Positions 1-13,400 of a stretch of DNA of 64,000 bases are shown here, one piece after another. A model generated the notes under the pieces. The model searched no databases. It was given only the letters and a program-made list of their open reading frames with translations, and was not told the DNA's origin. Both the position numbers and the translations under genes were made by a program. The DNA is from Trogon surrucura (taxonomy: Eukaryota; Chordata; Aves; Trogoniformes; Trogonidae), in assembly GCA_020746105.1 (NCBI GenBank), contig CM036619.1:7885942-7949941 (forward strand), written 5' to 3'. Numbering within the stretch: the first letter of the stretch is position 1; each line of letters starts with the position of its first letter.

Positions 1-369
1 CTGTTTGTGAGCTAATGAGGTTCATTTTCGCTGCACAGCTACTGGAACAGGTGTTATGGTGTAACTGCAGGGGCCAAGTTCTGCCTAAATTTCTCTAATA
101 ATGTCTGTAATTAGTATTATGTCCTGCACATGATCCCACGGGAAATCTAGAAATATGAATTGCACATGACAAAAATTTGTGGTATGGTGCTACCCGCAAA
201 CCGGGAAATATCTTTGTAAATATTTGTATTTTTGCTTCCAAGCATTCAGTTCAGGAAACTTTTGCTTTAGCAATTAAAGAAAAAATCTGGAAGGGTTTTT
301 TTTTAAAGTAGTAGTAAAGATGCATCTCAAAGTGGGAACATGCAAAGGGGGCTTCAAGTAGCTTCAAGT

Positions 370-775
370 AATGTGTCCTATGAGGAACAGCTGAGGGATC
401 TGGGGTTGTTTAGCCTGGAGCAGACTGAGGGGAGACCTTCTCGCTCTCTACAACTACCTGACAAGGAGGTTGTAGCAAGGTGGGGCTTGGCCTGTTCTCC
501 CTAGTGTCGAGTGATAGGATGAGAGGAAATGGCCTTAAGTTGCACCAGGGGAGGTTCAGGTTGGATATTAGGAAGAATTTCTTTACTGAGAGGGCTGTCA
601 GGCATTGGAACAGGCTGCCCAGGGAGGGGGTTGAGCCTCCATCCCTGGAGGTGTTTAAGAGAAGGGTACGTGCTGTATTGAGGGACATGGTTTAGTGGTG
701 TTCGTAGGGCTAGGACAAGGTGTGGACTCGATGATCTTGAAGGTCTCTTCCAGACAAAACTGTTCTGTGATTCTA
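370..775 (+). mobile_element. CR1 LINE 3' fragment
   Basis: The last part of CR1 ORF2 in + orientation. The frame at 480-695 ends with the C-terminal signature [19 protein letters not shown] of the CR1 reverse transcriptase protein. The short 3' UTR holds the hairpin-like GATGATCTTGAAGGTCTCTTCCA and tail CTGTGATTCTAA. It is 5'-truncated, as nearly all CR1 copies are. Confidence 0.9.
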
Positions 776-3700
776 AATAGCAAATACTCTAATTACTATC
801 AATGTATCAGCTTGAAAAAATAATTCTATCAAAGAACAGTTAAAATATTTTAACTGCATGAAAAGATAAAAACTTACTTTATCAATGTTTTATTCTTTAA
901 ATAACAGCCGATAAAATAATTTTTATCCCTAGAGAAAAGAATCGTAGTTCCTGATGTGCTAATCAAAAGGGAATAAAAACTGTAAGAGCAGTGCTCTTCA
1001 TTAAGACTTTCTGAATTATCTGGTTGAGATGACAACTGCTATCAAACCAGTACACTGTCCTATGCTGCAATGCCCCTTGTCATGAAAGAAGTGTGAAAAC
1101 CTTCATGTGAGTTTGTAAAGTGATCTCATCTGTGTTAAGAATGTGTCTTCCATGTTTGTCTAAAACTGCTTTTTGGTCAAACTGCTCTCCCAAAAAATAT
1201 GAAACCAGAGAACAACACTGTGACTTCAGTGAGAATTTTGTGCTTCCTCAAAAAATTATTTGCAAGCAGTATATTGTGTGTGTATCGTGAGATTCTTTGT
1301 ATTAGGAAAGAACCCTAAAAGATGTTTTGGGTTGGTTTTTTTTTGATTCTACACAAAGTTGAAGACTGTTTTGTTTTGTTTTGGGTTTGTTTTTTTAGTG
1401 TATTTCCTACAGTACTTAGTTTGTCCTATCTCTGAGTTGTGCACTTCTGTTAGAATGCTTTATGCATTTCACTTCACAAAATGCTAAAGGATTTTAAACT
1501 TAAAAATACTGGTATTACAATAAAAATCAGTAAGGTTGGAATATCAAGCACTGGAAGCTCATTAAGTATCAAAGTCAAGACTGTCAGCATACTGCTGTTT
1601 TTATCCTCTTGCTGATACAGGGTTTTTTTTGCAGATCCTTAGGTCTATGATGCCATAATTTACTGTTTTATTTCAAAGGACTACTGCTTCATTTAGGCAA
1701 TTAGCTAGCCCTTGGTATGTGCCCTATATAAAGATTTGCATCCTTCCTGGAGCTTTACTAATTTTGTTGTGGGAGCTTATGGGGCATTTATATTGATTTG
1801 CTGCTTCGGCAGAAATGGCTTTATTTTCACAAAATTTGTGGTGAGAAAAAAAGACAAGACAGTGAAGCACTGAAGTTTAGGGTAAAAAGTTTCCCTAACT
1901 TTATTTATTCAGTTTAAGACATCTCAGATGAGGGGTTTTTTAAAGAAATTATCACATTTAAGCACAGATGCTAAAATTTGCAGCTATAGAAACACGTGAT
2001 ATGTTTCAAAGCACACTGCAAGATGCCATAGAGAGCAACCAGAAAAGGAGGAAGGCGCGGTTAATGAACACTGTTTCTGTATAGTAAATGAACTGCTTGA
2101 GAAAAGTAGCATCCTCCTGAAAAATCTATTTCTAATTTTCCTTTGTAAAACACCATGTTTGGTTCTCAGGATTTTCCAGCTTCTGTAACAAATGAGGCAG
2201 AGTCTTGTTTTACAGACAACCCCCTTCGCTATGTAGCCTTAATTCTTAACTAGGTCAGGTACATAACAATGCCAAATGAGTCAGAGATCCTGCACAAACG
2301 CACTATACGACTGTTAATGTTAAAGATTCCCAGAAATAGCTTATGCAAAGCCAAATGGAAATGAAAGCTCTACAAGGCAGTACGAATGCTAATTTCTTAG
2401 CGGTTTTACTCTTTTAACTGTATGGGACCACTTTTATTAAACAGCTAAGCAAGTTGCACTCCAGTTTCACACCCGCGAATACACATTTTTAGTAAAGTGC
2501 TTTCCCTCGGTGAATAAAGACAAACCACCTAAGTGGGAAAAGGAGGAGTTGGTCCCTGCTGTGTCCTCAGCAGGCATCTATACTCTGTTCATGGATTGCA
2601 GCTCCAGAAGCAGGCTCAAGCCCTGTGCAATGCTTAACTTGCTCTATATGGGATCTTTGCATTCTTGAGTATGCTGTAGGGTTTTTCATTAGTTACACGA
2701 GAGCTGATTAAGGAGGAGTCAATGGATATTGGCTAGATCTGGAGGCTAGCACCAGGGACTACTCGGTGGGCTAAAGAGTAGGAACTGGTTGCTGGTTTTG
2801 AACACTTGTGCATGCAGGAGTTTATCTGTGAGCAGACAGGCAGAAGTCAGGGTGAGAAAGTGCAGAAAGCACCTGGAAAAAGCCCTTGAGGAAAACTGGA
2901 AAGATATTCCTGCAAACAAAAATTGGGACTAGGAGCTGAAAGGTAGCAGAAGAGGTCAGACAAGGAGATATGCAAGAAGGAGAAGGTGATGACTTACGTG
3001 GGCTTTAATGTGATGGCACATGGTTGAATTTCTGGAAGAACTTGAGGGTATTTTTGTTTAAGCTGTGGAAATTGTGATTCATAGTTGCAAAGACTTTGCT
3101 TTAATGTGGCTCTGTGACCTGGCCAGGCACCATAGCAGTGATGCTTTTCTCCTTCTCTTCTGACCTCCAACAGACACAGCTCCCAGAACATTTTGGCTGG
3201 GCCAAACACCAACGCTTGGAGATTCCAGCTCTGATTTTTTTCTTTGGTAAAGAACAAGCTGTTATTAATGTGGCCTTTTACACAGGCTTGTGATTATGCA
3301 AAGCAGCACTGTATGCAATAACTATGCAAAAAGCAACAAACCATATGTCATATTGATGTTCAACCAGTGGTTCTAACTATGTGAAAGATTTGGGACAAGC
3401 ACTTTTCTTGGCAGGAGAATCCACTCTTCTTGCTCTAGCGACCGTGACCCAAGGACCAGAGAATGTTCTTTCAATGCCAAGGTAAGGATGAGTATTACTC
3501 ATGTCCTAAAAAGAGCATAGTCCCTTCCTTTCATGGGTGGTGAATGCCTGAGCATGAACGTGCTTTCATCTTTACTGATCCTAGTAGAGAACATTCTCCA
3601 GAAGATGGTAGGTGCAGTAGTGAGCAGGGATGGTAAGAGGCACAAAAAGGGGCCCTAAAAGTAGGAGTCCAGAAGATGAAGAGGGAGAGTCAAGGCAGCA

Positions 3701-5352
3701 AGTTAAAGACAAAGGCAGACTCCTACATGTTGTTTCTCATCAGGTCAGAATACCTGTGCACAACTGTGATAATGTTGCTTTGTCATTCAGGTCAGCAGAG
3801 ACACAGTACTTTATCACAGGGGCATGACTGTAACCTGTGGAAAGGTCTGGTCTTCCTTCCCTTCTGCCTTGTGTCTGGGTCCCTCACATAAATTCTGAGG
3901 AACAAGCTTCTGTATCAGCTGTCTCATGCATGTCATTCTGAGCAAGGGGAGCACTGGGGAGCTGAACACTATAGAGTGAAGCTGCTCAGTCCAGATCTTT
4001 CTGCTGAGGCCCAAGACTCAGCCTGGCTCTGACCAAGCTCTCCTGCATCTCTAGCAACTAATGCAGCCCCATGCAGCAGAAGATGGGCTTATGCTGCAAG
4101 TAGTGTAATAGTGCTGACTGTGACACATCAGCTAGGAGAGGTGAGTGTTTTACACAGATGATTTCACTTCCTCGCACTCACCCTGTCATATGGGTAAGCA
4201 AGGATTTCTGTTCAGGTAGTCTGGCCAGAATTACTTGTGGTGACATGGAAGACAAGGGACATAGGCCACCAAGTCCCCACCATCATGTCCCCTGGTTGCT
4301 CCTTGATTTGTAAGCTTGGTGTTTGGATGGGGCTTTTGTGCTGTTTAGCAGCTGACAGTAATTTTCATCTTTTGCACCTTAATCTTGCCCCACCCCATGA
4401 GTCACTGGCAATGTTGCTGATTAATTGTCTCCTGTCTTCTCTGGGTGCTGTCTGCCCTCTGCTTCCCTGATCTGGGTGACTTGAGGAGCTATGTGTAAAC
4501 ATTCCATGGCATCAATGACCTGCTGAGCACAGGCCCTTTTTCAGCTCCTTGTGCTTTCACTTTAACATTTCTGTCAGAAACCTGTTAGATCCTTGACTGC
4601 AGCTTCCTATAGGTCCTGGTTAAGTAGCAGGAACTCGCCTTCCTTTTAGCTATAGGGCTGCAGTTTCTTCTCTGTCTTCTCTCCTATCTGATCTAGGGGC
4701 ATTTGCTTCAATGAGCCCTTATACATGACATATTTCTGTCCATGCCAAAAGACACTTCCAAGAATAAAGTATGGGGTAAAACTAAAGTAAGTCTAGAAAA
4801 TTTACCTTACGTCAGTCTTCCTTTAAAAATATTTTTAAGTACCTCTTAAAAGCAAGCTGAGAAGTTTGGAAATAGGTCTTCGAGAGTATTTTGCAGTTCT
4901 GAATCTGTTGACATGACAAAAGTTCTGATCATACAAAGAGTTGGCTTCCCTTCCCCCCCAGCTGTGTGTAAATGTTGACCCCCATCAAAGTGGCCTTGCT
5001 CAGTCTCCCTCCCTTCCCTGCCTGTAAAGAATTGCATTTTCCCAGCATTGGATCTGCTAATCTTGGAACATCAAAGTGGGAAATATCTGCAAAATGGTTG
5101 GGTAGAAAAGAGTTTTTACTGGGAGGGGGGAGAGTTAATCAGTTGGTCTTCTGGTGAGGCAACAGAAGGCGGCTTATCTGAACCACTCTGACATAACGAT
5201 TTGTGAACCGTGGGCTTCTGGTGATGTGGAAGTGGGGAATAAACTTAAATTAAAATAAATACATGTGCATTTGGGTTCAGGTGTGTAAGTTTTCATGTGA
5301 AACTGAAGAATTCTCAAAACTCAGTGGAGGAAGGTAAGTGCATGTATAAAGA

Positions 5353-5494
5353 GGTCTCTTTCTCTGGAGACATTCAAAACCCGCCTGGACGCGTTCCTGT
5401 GTGACCTACTGCAGGTGGTCCTGCTCAGGCAAGGGGGTTGGCCTAGATGATCTTTTGAGGTGCCTCCCAACCCCTGACATTCTGTGATTCTGTG
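5353..5494 (+). mobile_element. CR1 LINE 3' end fragment
   Basis: A short 5'-truncated copy containing the ORF2 end (TCTCTGGAGACATTCAAAAC) followed by the CR1 3' UTR and the terminal repeats ATTCTGTG ATTCTGTG. Confidence 0.9.
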
Positions 5495-7008
5495 AAAACT
5501 GTGAGGCTGGATATTAGGATAAAGATCCTAACTTTTTCAGCATCTGGCAGAGAAGGCTGGGAGGGGGGGAGGAAAAAGGAGGAGGGGAAAAATTTTAAAA
5601 AAAAGAAAGAGAGGAAATTTGCAGACATTAGCCCTCACCATTTTTTGAGATGGAGTGGTGGTAGAGAGGCTGTTTCTCCTTTCCAGGCAAGATTGCACTG
5701 GTAATGTTATGGTGGAATACAGCAGAAATGGTCAGAAAATACCCAAATGATGGCAGAGATGGACAGTCCCAGATCTGTGGTGAATCCAATTTTGGGCTCT
5801 GGAGCAAATAATATTTATGATGTAAATATTTTCTAGGTTAAAAACTGTCTTGTCAGTTTAAGAAATATAGAGGTTTTGTGTCCTGCCTGTGGCTGAAATT
5901 TACTTGTCACAACCATCCATAAGCAGTGATGATTAAAAACATGTTTTTGTAAGTTATTTGTCAGTTAATATGTATGCCTTATTTCTCTTGCAACAGGAAA
6001 TTATTTAGGTTTATTACTGTAATTAATACTGAAATGAATTCTTATTTTCACAATTTTTACTCTTTACATTTAATTGACTACATCTGCAGCATGTCAAAAA
6101 AGTAATATACTACTACTAATGTTTAGGAAGGATAATGAGATTCCTACAGTCATTTGTACTGAAATTAACTGCAGCAACAGACATTATGGAATTCAACACA
6201 TTAATGCAGACATTTATGATTACTGAAGAGTGAAAGTGATAAAACCCCTGCTAGTAAGTGATTGCTAGTGTAGAAACAAAGCAGAAGAGCAACAAAACAG
6301 AAAAACATGAGGCAGAAATGGGTGTTCATGACTATTCCAGCAGCATCACAGAAGTACCTGTCCTCAAGCTCCTACTAAATAATTTCTTTAGGGTTTTTTC
6401 TTAATACCCAAATTCATAATTTAGGAGCTTAAATAAAGAAATAAGGTGATTCACCAGACATCTTGTGATACATGCCAATATATGGCTTGCTGACACAAAT
6501 GTAAAACTTCTTCAGCGAACTCAGATAAAAATTAACTTATAAACCAGTCACAGTTTTAGGCACAAGCCTGAACATCCCTCTGAACTCCACATAACAGATG
6601 TTTATGGTCTTGTTAGCATAGTGGGAATTGCATTTTCCTCCACACTTATCCAATTACCTTGTAGTAAATGTGCAGACGTACCGGGTTCATTAAAACACCC
6701 GCCTGTAACCGCTGCTGGTAAATTAAAACGACTTCGCTACGGAAAGGACGAGTTGCGTCAGCCTCACCCGCCTCAGGGCTGCGGGCCGGCGCGGCCCATC
6801 GGGCCTCGGAGCCTTCGCCCCGGCAGCCCAAGCCTCGGCTCAACTGCGCCTTGGGCGGTGACCGGGGGAACCTCCCTCTTGTCACCGGGCACCCGGGGTG
6901 AGCTCCCGGCCTCCGTCGGAAGGAGGCGGGGAACCGGCACCCGCGGCACCGCCCCTGAGGGAAGAGAAGGGAAAGGCAGCGGGGGCGGGAAGGCCGCGAC
7001 GCCGCGAC

Positions 7009-7019
7009 TGCGCAGGCGC
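7009..7019. promoter_or_regulatory. NRF1-like site
   Basis: TGCGCAGGCGC fits the NRF1 consensus (two GCGC half-sites around a 2-bp centre) with one departure. It lies about 390 bp upstream of the start codon in the CpG island. Confidence 0.5.
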
Positions 7020-7395
7020 GGCCCGACGGCGGCGGCTCAGCCGCTGGGGGCGGCGCGTGCGGTCCCGCCCCGCCCTCTCCCCCCTCCCCGCGCGACGTCG
7101 CCGAGGGAGAAGCCGCCGTGTCGGACGCGGCAGATTCGCCATAATCCGCCGCTGGGGCCACGCTCACCCCCCCCCCTGCCCCCCCCGCCATTAAAACCAT
7201 ATTTTCTTTACCAAAGGGGGGAGGCCCCCGCGGCCCGCATGAGCCCGGGCCGCAGGCGGGGAAGTAATTTTTTTTTGTTTGTTTTTTCCCTTCCCCTCCT
7301 CCATTTTGTTTTTAAACCAGGCCGCGCCGCTGGGCTTTCGGTCAGCTCCTCCACTGCTCCCCCGTCTCCCTCCCCGCCCCTTCCCCGCCGCGGTT

Positions 7396-7414
7396 ATGGA
7401 GGCTGCGGCTGCAG
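7396..7414 (+). CDS. ZFAT: ZFAT coding exon 1 (start codon, 19 coding nt)
   Basis: ATG at 7396 opens a six-codon peptide (MEAAAA) plus one base, then splices at GCAG|gtgagc. The start has G at -3 and G at +4, a good Kozak context. It lies in the CpG island, and the frame upstream of it has no nearer ATG. The single leftover G joins GG at 22261 to make Gly7, followed by the conserved finger-1 segment beginning VNSIFMC. The family N-terminus is similarly short before finger 1. The 5' UTR and transcription start cannot be fixed from sequence alone. Confidence 0.85.
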
Positions 7415-10400
7415 GTGAGCGGGGCGGCGCGGGGCCGGCTGCGCGCGGCGGCCCGGGGAGGGCGGGGGAGCGCGCACGGATCCTCTGACGGCAGGGCCGG
7501 CGCTGAAGGTGGCGGGGAGGAGAGAAAGTAGTTCCGGCAAAGCTCACGAGCTACCGTCCCCACGCCTCCATCCGCAAAGTAGTCCCCTTACCGGTGGGCC
7601 GGCAGCTGCTCCTCACACGCCGACCGCCATCACCCCTCCGCGGGCGGCAGACGGAGGGGGCTGGGGGGGTGCGAGCAGCGGCTGCCGGGCGTCCTGAGGG
7701 GCTTGCGGAGCTGCTTTGCCCGGCGGGCCGCGGCCTAGGCCCCGCGGCCGAGTGAGGGGCGCCGCGGTGTGGGGAGGCGGCCGGGACGGCGCCTGGGAGG
7801 GCCCCGGCGGGCCGGGGAAGCCCCGAGGTGCCGTGGTTGCCCGTCCCGTCGCTCCCGCCCTAGGGCATCCTGCTCTGGCGGGGGGGTTGGACTAGATGAT
7901 CTCTCAAGGTCCCTTCCAGCCCCGAAGATGCTGTGATTGTGCCCTGTTGAGCAGAGGAGCGGCTGGCGGGCTGCCTGCCGCTCGTATTGAACCAGTGCGG
8001 TTTATCACGCTCGGGCTCTGCTCTGGCAGCTCGTGTGAATAGTTCAAGCTCAAGGGCGTCTGCAGAGGGAAGATTACAGATACTTCCACTGTGTTGGCGT
8101 GTCAGTTCTTTACGTGCCTTGTGCTGGTGTGACTTTGACAGGGATCGGCTTTTCACAATCCCTGCGTGTGTGTCACAGCACAAGTGTGTGATGTTGCATA
8201 ATTTAACGCTGGTTCATTCCCTTGTGTGCTCAAATTTGGCTTAAGGTTGTCGTTCCCTCAGATGATGTTTTAATTGGTAATTAGAAACTTAAGTTACTTC
8301 TTGCTACCCTAGGAAGTATTTAGAGACAGTTCACAACTCAAACATTTTCTTGCCGAAGAGAACAGCACTATTAGGAAAGCAACTTGGATTGAAATAGCAG
8401 AATATGTTACAGGTGCTGGGTTATTTAAGTGCCATTGTAAAAGTATTTCAGGGTTGCTTCATATTTGCTGGTCCAACTTTAGATGAGAAATTAATTCTCA
8501 TACTGCTACTAATGCTGCTACTAAATCTGTATTTATTCAAGCACGTTTGTCTTAATGAAAAGCATTCGGAGGGTAGCTGAACACAGAACAGTTTGATACT
8601 GGAGTTGCCGAACTGTATCTGACTTCAGCTGCGTTTCTGCTGTATGTGCTCCCAAAAATCAGATTTGGAGCATTTCGACCACCTTGAAGCTGGTGACTGA
8701 TCCCTTAGTTGGTGCTTCTTTTAGAGGCTTCGAGTGGTTTTGGTGCTTGGCAGTGTGGTTTGTGATATTGTAAGACTGTATTTTAGTGGTAACTCCAGCA
8801 GTATTGCATTTAGCCACATGAGGGCGATCTTAGAACATTAAAAAAAGGGCAAAGTCTTACCGTGAATTACTTTTTTTAAATGCTGAAAAAGTTGCCGTGT
8901 TTATGTTTGATAAACTGATTATCCTAAACTGATGTATCTAATTTAGTTTCCTAGTTATTAGAATATCCTTTTTAATCCAGTTCTGAATTTTATATTTTCT
9001 AGCCAACATAAGTATGTGTAGGTGGTTTTCTTTTGAAGAACTTCATGTAACTTTTTTCGGGAGCACTTGTATAAAAAAGAAAAATACCTATGCTTTTGTG
9101 TCCTTTCATTAGTTAAACTTCAGTAGTTCAAAATGCAAGTTTCTTTTGACAAATCTAATTACAGACAAGTTAAATACAGTATATTTGGTTATGGTGAGAG
9201 TATGAAGACACTCTTCAGACAAAGAAGAAAGACAGGAGCCTTGTGCCCTTTTTCTCTTGGGGCAGCTGTTTCATCATGGGGTGTGAGGAAGATTCTGGTT
9301 TCTGGTAATATCTCAGGCAAGTCTGAAGCCACTCAATGTAACTGGGATACTTAGTCTTCCAGTAACTTCATTTAACCATCTGAAATTAATCTACCAAAAG
9401 GCAGAACTCTAGCCCATTACTGGTCTGTTTCTCTACCTTTGTATTGAAAATAGTGACATTTTTATGTCAAGCATTTGTAGATTTTTCAGAGATTGGTGAA
9501 ATACTGTAGTTTTTGAATGCTAGTGTAACTAACCTGTGTCAAAGTCTACATAAATGTTCTCATTATGACTTGAAGAAGATCTAACACAATATCAGTTATC
9601 TTCATCTTAATTTTGCAGTGCCCCTGATGCATCGTATCTCTTATCAGTGACTCAGGATGGATGTGTCAATAGAGAGGTGCAAGAACAGGGCAAACACATG
9701 GTGATATTTGTCCAGAATACTCTCCTAGGCCTTCTTACGGTCTTGTTGAGTCCCAGCTAGTGTCTTTCCACTTCCTAGTTCTTGATGACCTTTCCCTCTA
9801 AGAGTTTTTAATACCAAGCAGACGTGTACGCATCTTAGAGATAAATGAAGAACTGCTTCCCCTTGTGTTCTCTGCTTCTCCCAGTGCAGCAGCAGAGAGA
9901 GATCAGCTAGACGAGCAGGCAGTAGTTTCAGAGCGATCATTTACTAGTCACCTCCTCCATAACACACGTGATTTCATAGTTCTTCGTTTTATGCTTTACC
10001 TTTTCTCTACTTCTCAATTCCCTCCTTCTGAGGCAGAAAAATCCTGATTTATTTAACTGCGTCTTGTATGGAACTGTGCTTGCTTGTTGATTGTCCTTAT
10101 GTCTGTACCTTTTAAGGATGATGATTATTATGATTGTTTTATTTTATTCAGGTTAGAGGAACAATATCCAAAGATGTAAGCCCAGTGTGGACTTTTGTAG
10201 CAGTAATCTTATTTTATGTGTTTTTTGGGTCTATGTGTTATAGAACCGTCTGTTCTATAGGACTGTCTGTTATGACTGTAAGGTTTTGGTTTTGGGTAGT
10301 CAGTTCTTAGCTTAATTTTGAGGTTGTCTTTAAAATGTTTGCCATAATTGGGAGTGCTTTCATGGAAAACCTCTCCAAACCTTTACAGACTGGGAGCAAA

Positions 10401-13400
10401 TTGAAAAGTGTGTTTTGCTGTGGGCTCCTTCTTTGAAGGCTTTTTTCATATACAGATTAATTTTACTATGCAGGCTCTCAGGAAGGCCTGTTACTATTGA
10501 GGTGTTTTATAAAAACTGCTTCGTTCTGCTTTTTATTTTTCAAGTTAAATAAAATTATCCTTATTGACCTACCTCACTGTGTTTTTACATTTAATTCGAC
10601 ACAATTTTCAATTTATTTTTTTTGTTTTCCTCGTTTTTCAGAACTTTTTATAAAGGTGTTTTCTTCTGCTAAAGCTTTCTTTGATGCTGTTTAGCTGTGA
10701 GATATTTTTTTTCTTCCACTTTATAAAATCTTCTTTGATTTGATGCTTTTAAAGGCTTTTATGCTGCTCTCAAGGATTAAACTCTCCTCGGAACGTTTTA
10801 AATACTTCTTGTGTTTTGTTTTTATTTTGTTAAAGATGCTTTTAACCTTTATGTAGTTCCCATTGTTGAAGTTAAGCATAAACATTTGTATCTTTGTTGC
10901 TCATTTAAAGGGGTCTTGAGTACTTCTGTAATCCGCTATGTGGAGTGACTGTCAGGTAGCGTCACTTGGAACAGGATCCTGTGTTTTACTTCTGATACAG
11001 TCAAGAACTGTGTCTCTTCATGTGGTTTCCCTGACTGCTTGCTGGGTGAAGCAGTCATTAGTGGTGTCTAAACGTTTAATCTTGGTATTTTGGCCTGACC
11101 TGACATTTAACCAATCTGCTTGAGGGTGACTGAAGCCTACTATGTATTGTTGTTTCTGTCTTTTTAGCCTCTTCTGTCCCCTGGAGTGTGTCACAGTCAT
11201 TCCTACCATTGTAGTCAGGCTGTTGCTCATGGAGTCTGAACACCGTGCCTTTCTGTGCTGTGCGACTATTTCATTCCTCAAGGATTCTGTTCCTTGTTAA
11301 AATCACCTCTTAATCGGCTTTGACCCTAAGCTGCTTCTAACAGATGGCCATGCTTTGCAAACAACTCATCCTTCTTTCTGTCCTCAATATTTGATGTGGC
11401 AATGTCCCACTGGCATCGCCACAGTATTTTTGAATGCCTGGCTGTCAGTAGTCCTTGGGCACAGCTAGGCAGTCTGTTTTTTGACACCTTATTAGACTTT
11501 TTGCATGATTGTAGTATGACTTTTTAAAAGCAACTACAAATAAATGGAAAACAAACCCAACAGTTTGTTTCAACTGATCTTTGTTGTTTCCTGCTGAAAT
11601 TTTGCCAACTTCTGTACCATCCTTCATTTGAAAATAGTCTTAACTTTACCACTGCAAGGGCATTCACCTGGAACTCTGTCATCTTTTGTACTTGTCACCT
11701 ACCCTTCAGTCTTTAGTTTGAAGCCATTTTCATAATTTCTTAAATTTTGAGTTGGATGAAGCCCAACGCTCCTCTATATTTTTCCTCAACTTCTAACACT
11801 CCCATATATATGTATATATATATAAAACCCACAAAACTATCAACTTAATTCTTCTCACAACAGCACTGTCATGCATTCATCTCCCAAGCACCTTAAATAA
11901 TACTCTTTTTTCTCCCGCTTTTGTTTTCTCTCTCATAATATGTTTATATTCTATAGATTTTTTTTTTAAAATAGTTTATTTCTTAATCAGAACATTCACA
12001 AAATTCGTTGTAATTTAGGCTTATATACTGTGTACCTCTCTTTAATGTCTGAGAACCTCTATAGATGTATTTTACCTTGTAAACTAAACTTGTGGCCTTA
12101 TTAGAAAAAATACTGAATGTATATGATTAGTTTTTTTCATAAACCTGTATTTAGAGATATTGATTTTAGTATCTCTTAGTCTTTACAGGAATGAGTCGAC
12201 ATTGCCATAATTTTCTTCCTTAATGTTAAAGTAAAAAAAAAAAGTTTGAGGCATTTAACTGATGACAATTTAATTGTTCTGATTTTAGTTAGCAGCTACA
12301 AGTGAGAACAGACATGGTCAGGTGTTCCTGTTTGATTGTGTATGTACTGTCCAGTGGATTTGTCTCTCATCCTGTGCTGGTGAACTGAAAAATAGTTGAT
12401 TTCTCTTCAGAATAGTTCAAGTTCAGTTGAAGGAAGCCCTAACATATCTCTCTATTCTCTCTTGCCTGCTGTTTTTAGTGGTTAATTTGTTAGTTTTGAA
12501 TGTGGGATTCTTGTGATGCTGCAATTCTAATGGTAGCAAATAGCGACAGGTCTTATGTTGGTTTTTTTTTCCCTTAATGCTTGTTGAGGATAGTGCTTTT
12601 CATCTGGAGGTGTGCCATAATCCTGCATGACAATTTCTTGATGAATCAAAAGAGAGAAAATAACAGGAAACAAGTCTTTATCTGTTTTTTTTATTTTACT
12701 CTAGCAGATAAAGAGAAATTTGTTTATGCCAGTGTCTTTATTAAAATAACTAAAATGCTAGCAGGTCAAGGAAGAGGTTTAAGGAATAAATCTATGGCTA
12801 AATATAGCCTTCTGAAGTTAAAGTGTGGGTAATCACAATTTACATTCATTTAAATATTCTTTTTTCTAAGGTAGACAAACGCAGCTGACAGTTACTTACA
12901 TTTACTGAAATTATGAAATAGTACTAATTATGAAATAGTACTAATTACTTGAAGGATTTAAAAAAAAATGTTGATTCCTTTTTAAAACAGATTAGATTTC
13001 AAGTATAAAAGCCTCAACAACATGTCTTTCCAGTGAAGCAACACAGAGATACACTATCACAGAACCATAGAATGTCAGGAGTTGGAAGGGAACTCAAAAG
13101 ATCATCCAATGCAGTCCCCCTGCCAGAGCAGGATCACCTACGGTAGATCACACAGGAACGTGTCCAGGCGGGTTTTGAATGTCTCCAGAGAAGGCGACTC
13201 CACAACCTCCCTGGGCAGCCTGTGCCAGCGCTCTGTCACCCTCACAGTGAAAAAGATTTTTCTAATGTTTTTGTGGAACCTCCTATGTTCCAGCTTGTAC
13301 CCATTGCCCCTTGTCCTGTCATTGGATGTCACTGAAAAGAGCCTGGCTCCGTCCTCTGACACTCCCCCCTGACATATTTATAAACATGTATGAGGTCACC

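Larger units (their letters stand above)
1..6600. other. 5' flank of ZFAT, no gene recognised
   Basis: The flank is AT-rich sequence with two CR1 fragments (about 370-775 and 5353-5494) and a 34-nt polypurine run (5559-5592). Short open frames (for example 2994-3257 on the minus strand and 4237-4470) show no recognisable domain and no homology I can recall. I see no exon of a neighbouring gene. Confidence 0.6.
6690..7860 (+). promoter_or_regulatory. CpG-island promoter of ZFAT
   Basis: About 1.2 kb of very GC-rich, CpG-dense DNA stands out sharply from AT-rich flanks and encloses coding exon 1. It contains an NRF1-like palindrome TGCGCAGGCGC at 7009-7019, several GC boxes (for example near 7064), a CRE-like GACGTC near 7091, YY1-like CCGCCAT near 7186 and an ETS-like TTCCGG near 7530. 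There is no clear TATA box, as expected for a dispersed housekeeping-type promoter. Transcription probably starts somewhere in 7000-7380. Long open frames on both strands here are a by-product of GC content. Confidence 0.85.

Noticed and set aside
2994-4470. Several 60-90 codon open frames in the 5' flank
   Set aside because: Short, overlapping, without recognisable domains or splice signals consistent with a gene.
6621-7547. Long overlapping open frames on both strands around the promoter (up to 265 codons)
   Set aside because: They arise from high GC content, with few stop codons. Their products are Pro/Arg/Ala-rich low-complexity text with no domain, and exon 1 of ZFAT uses another frame.
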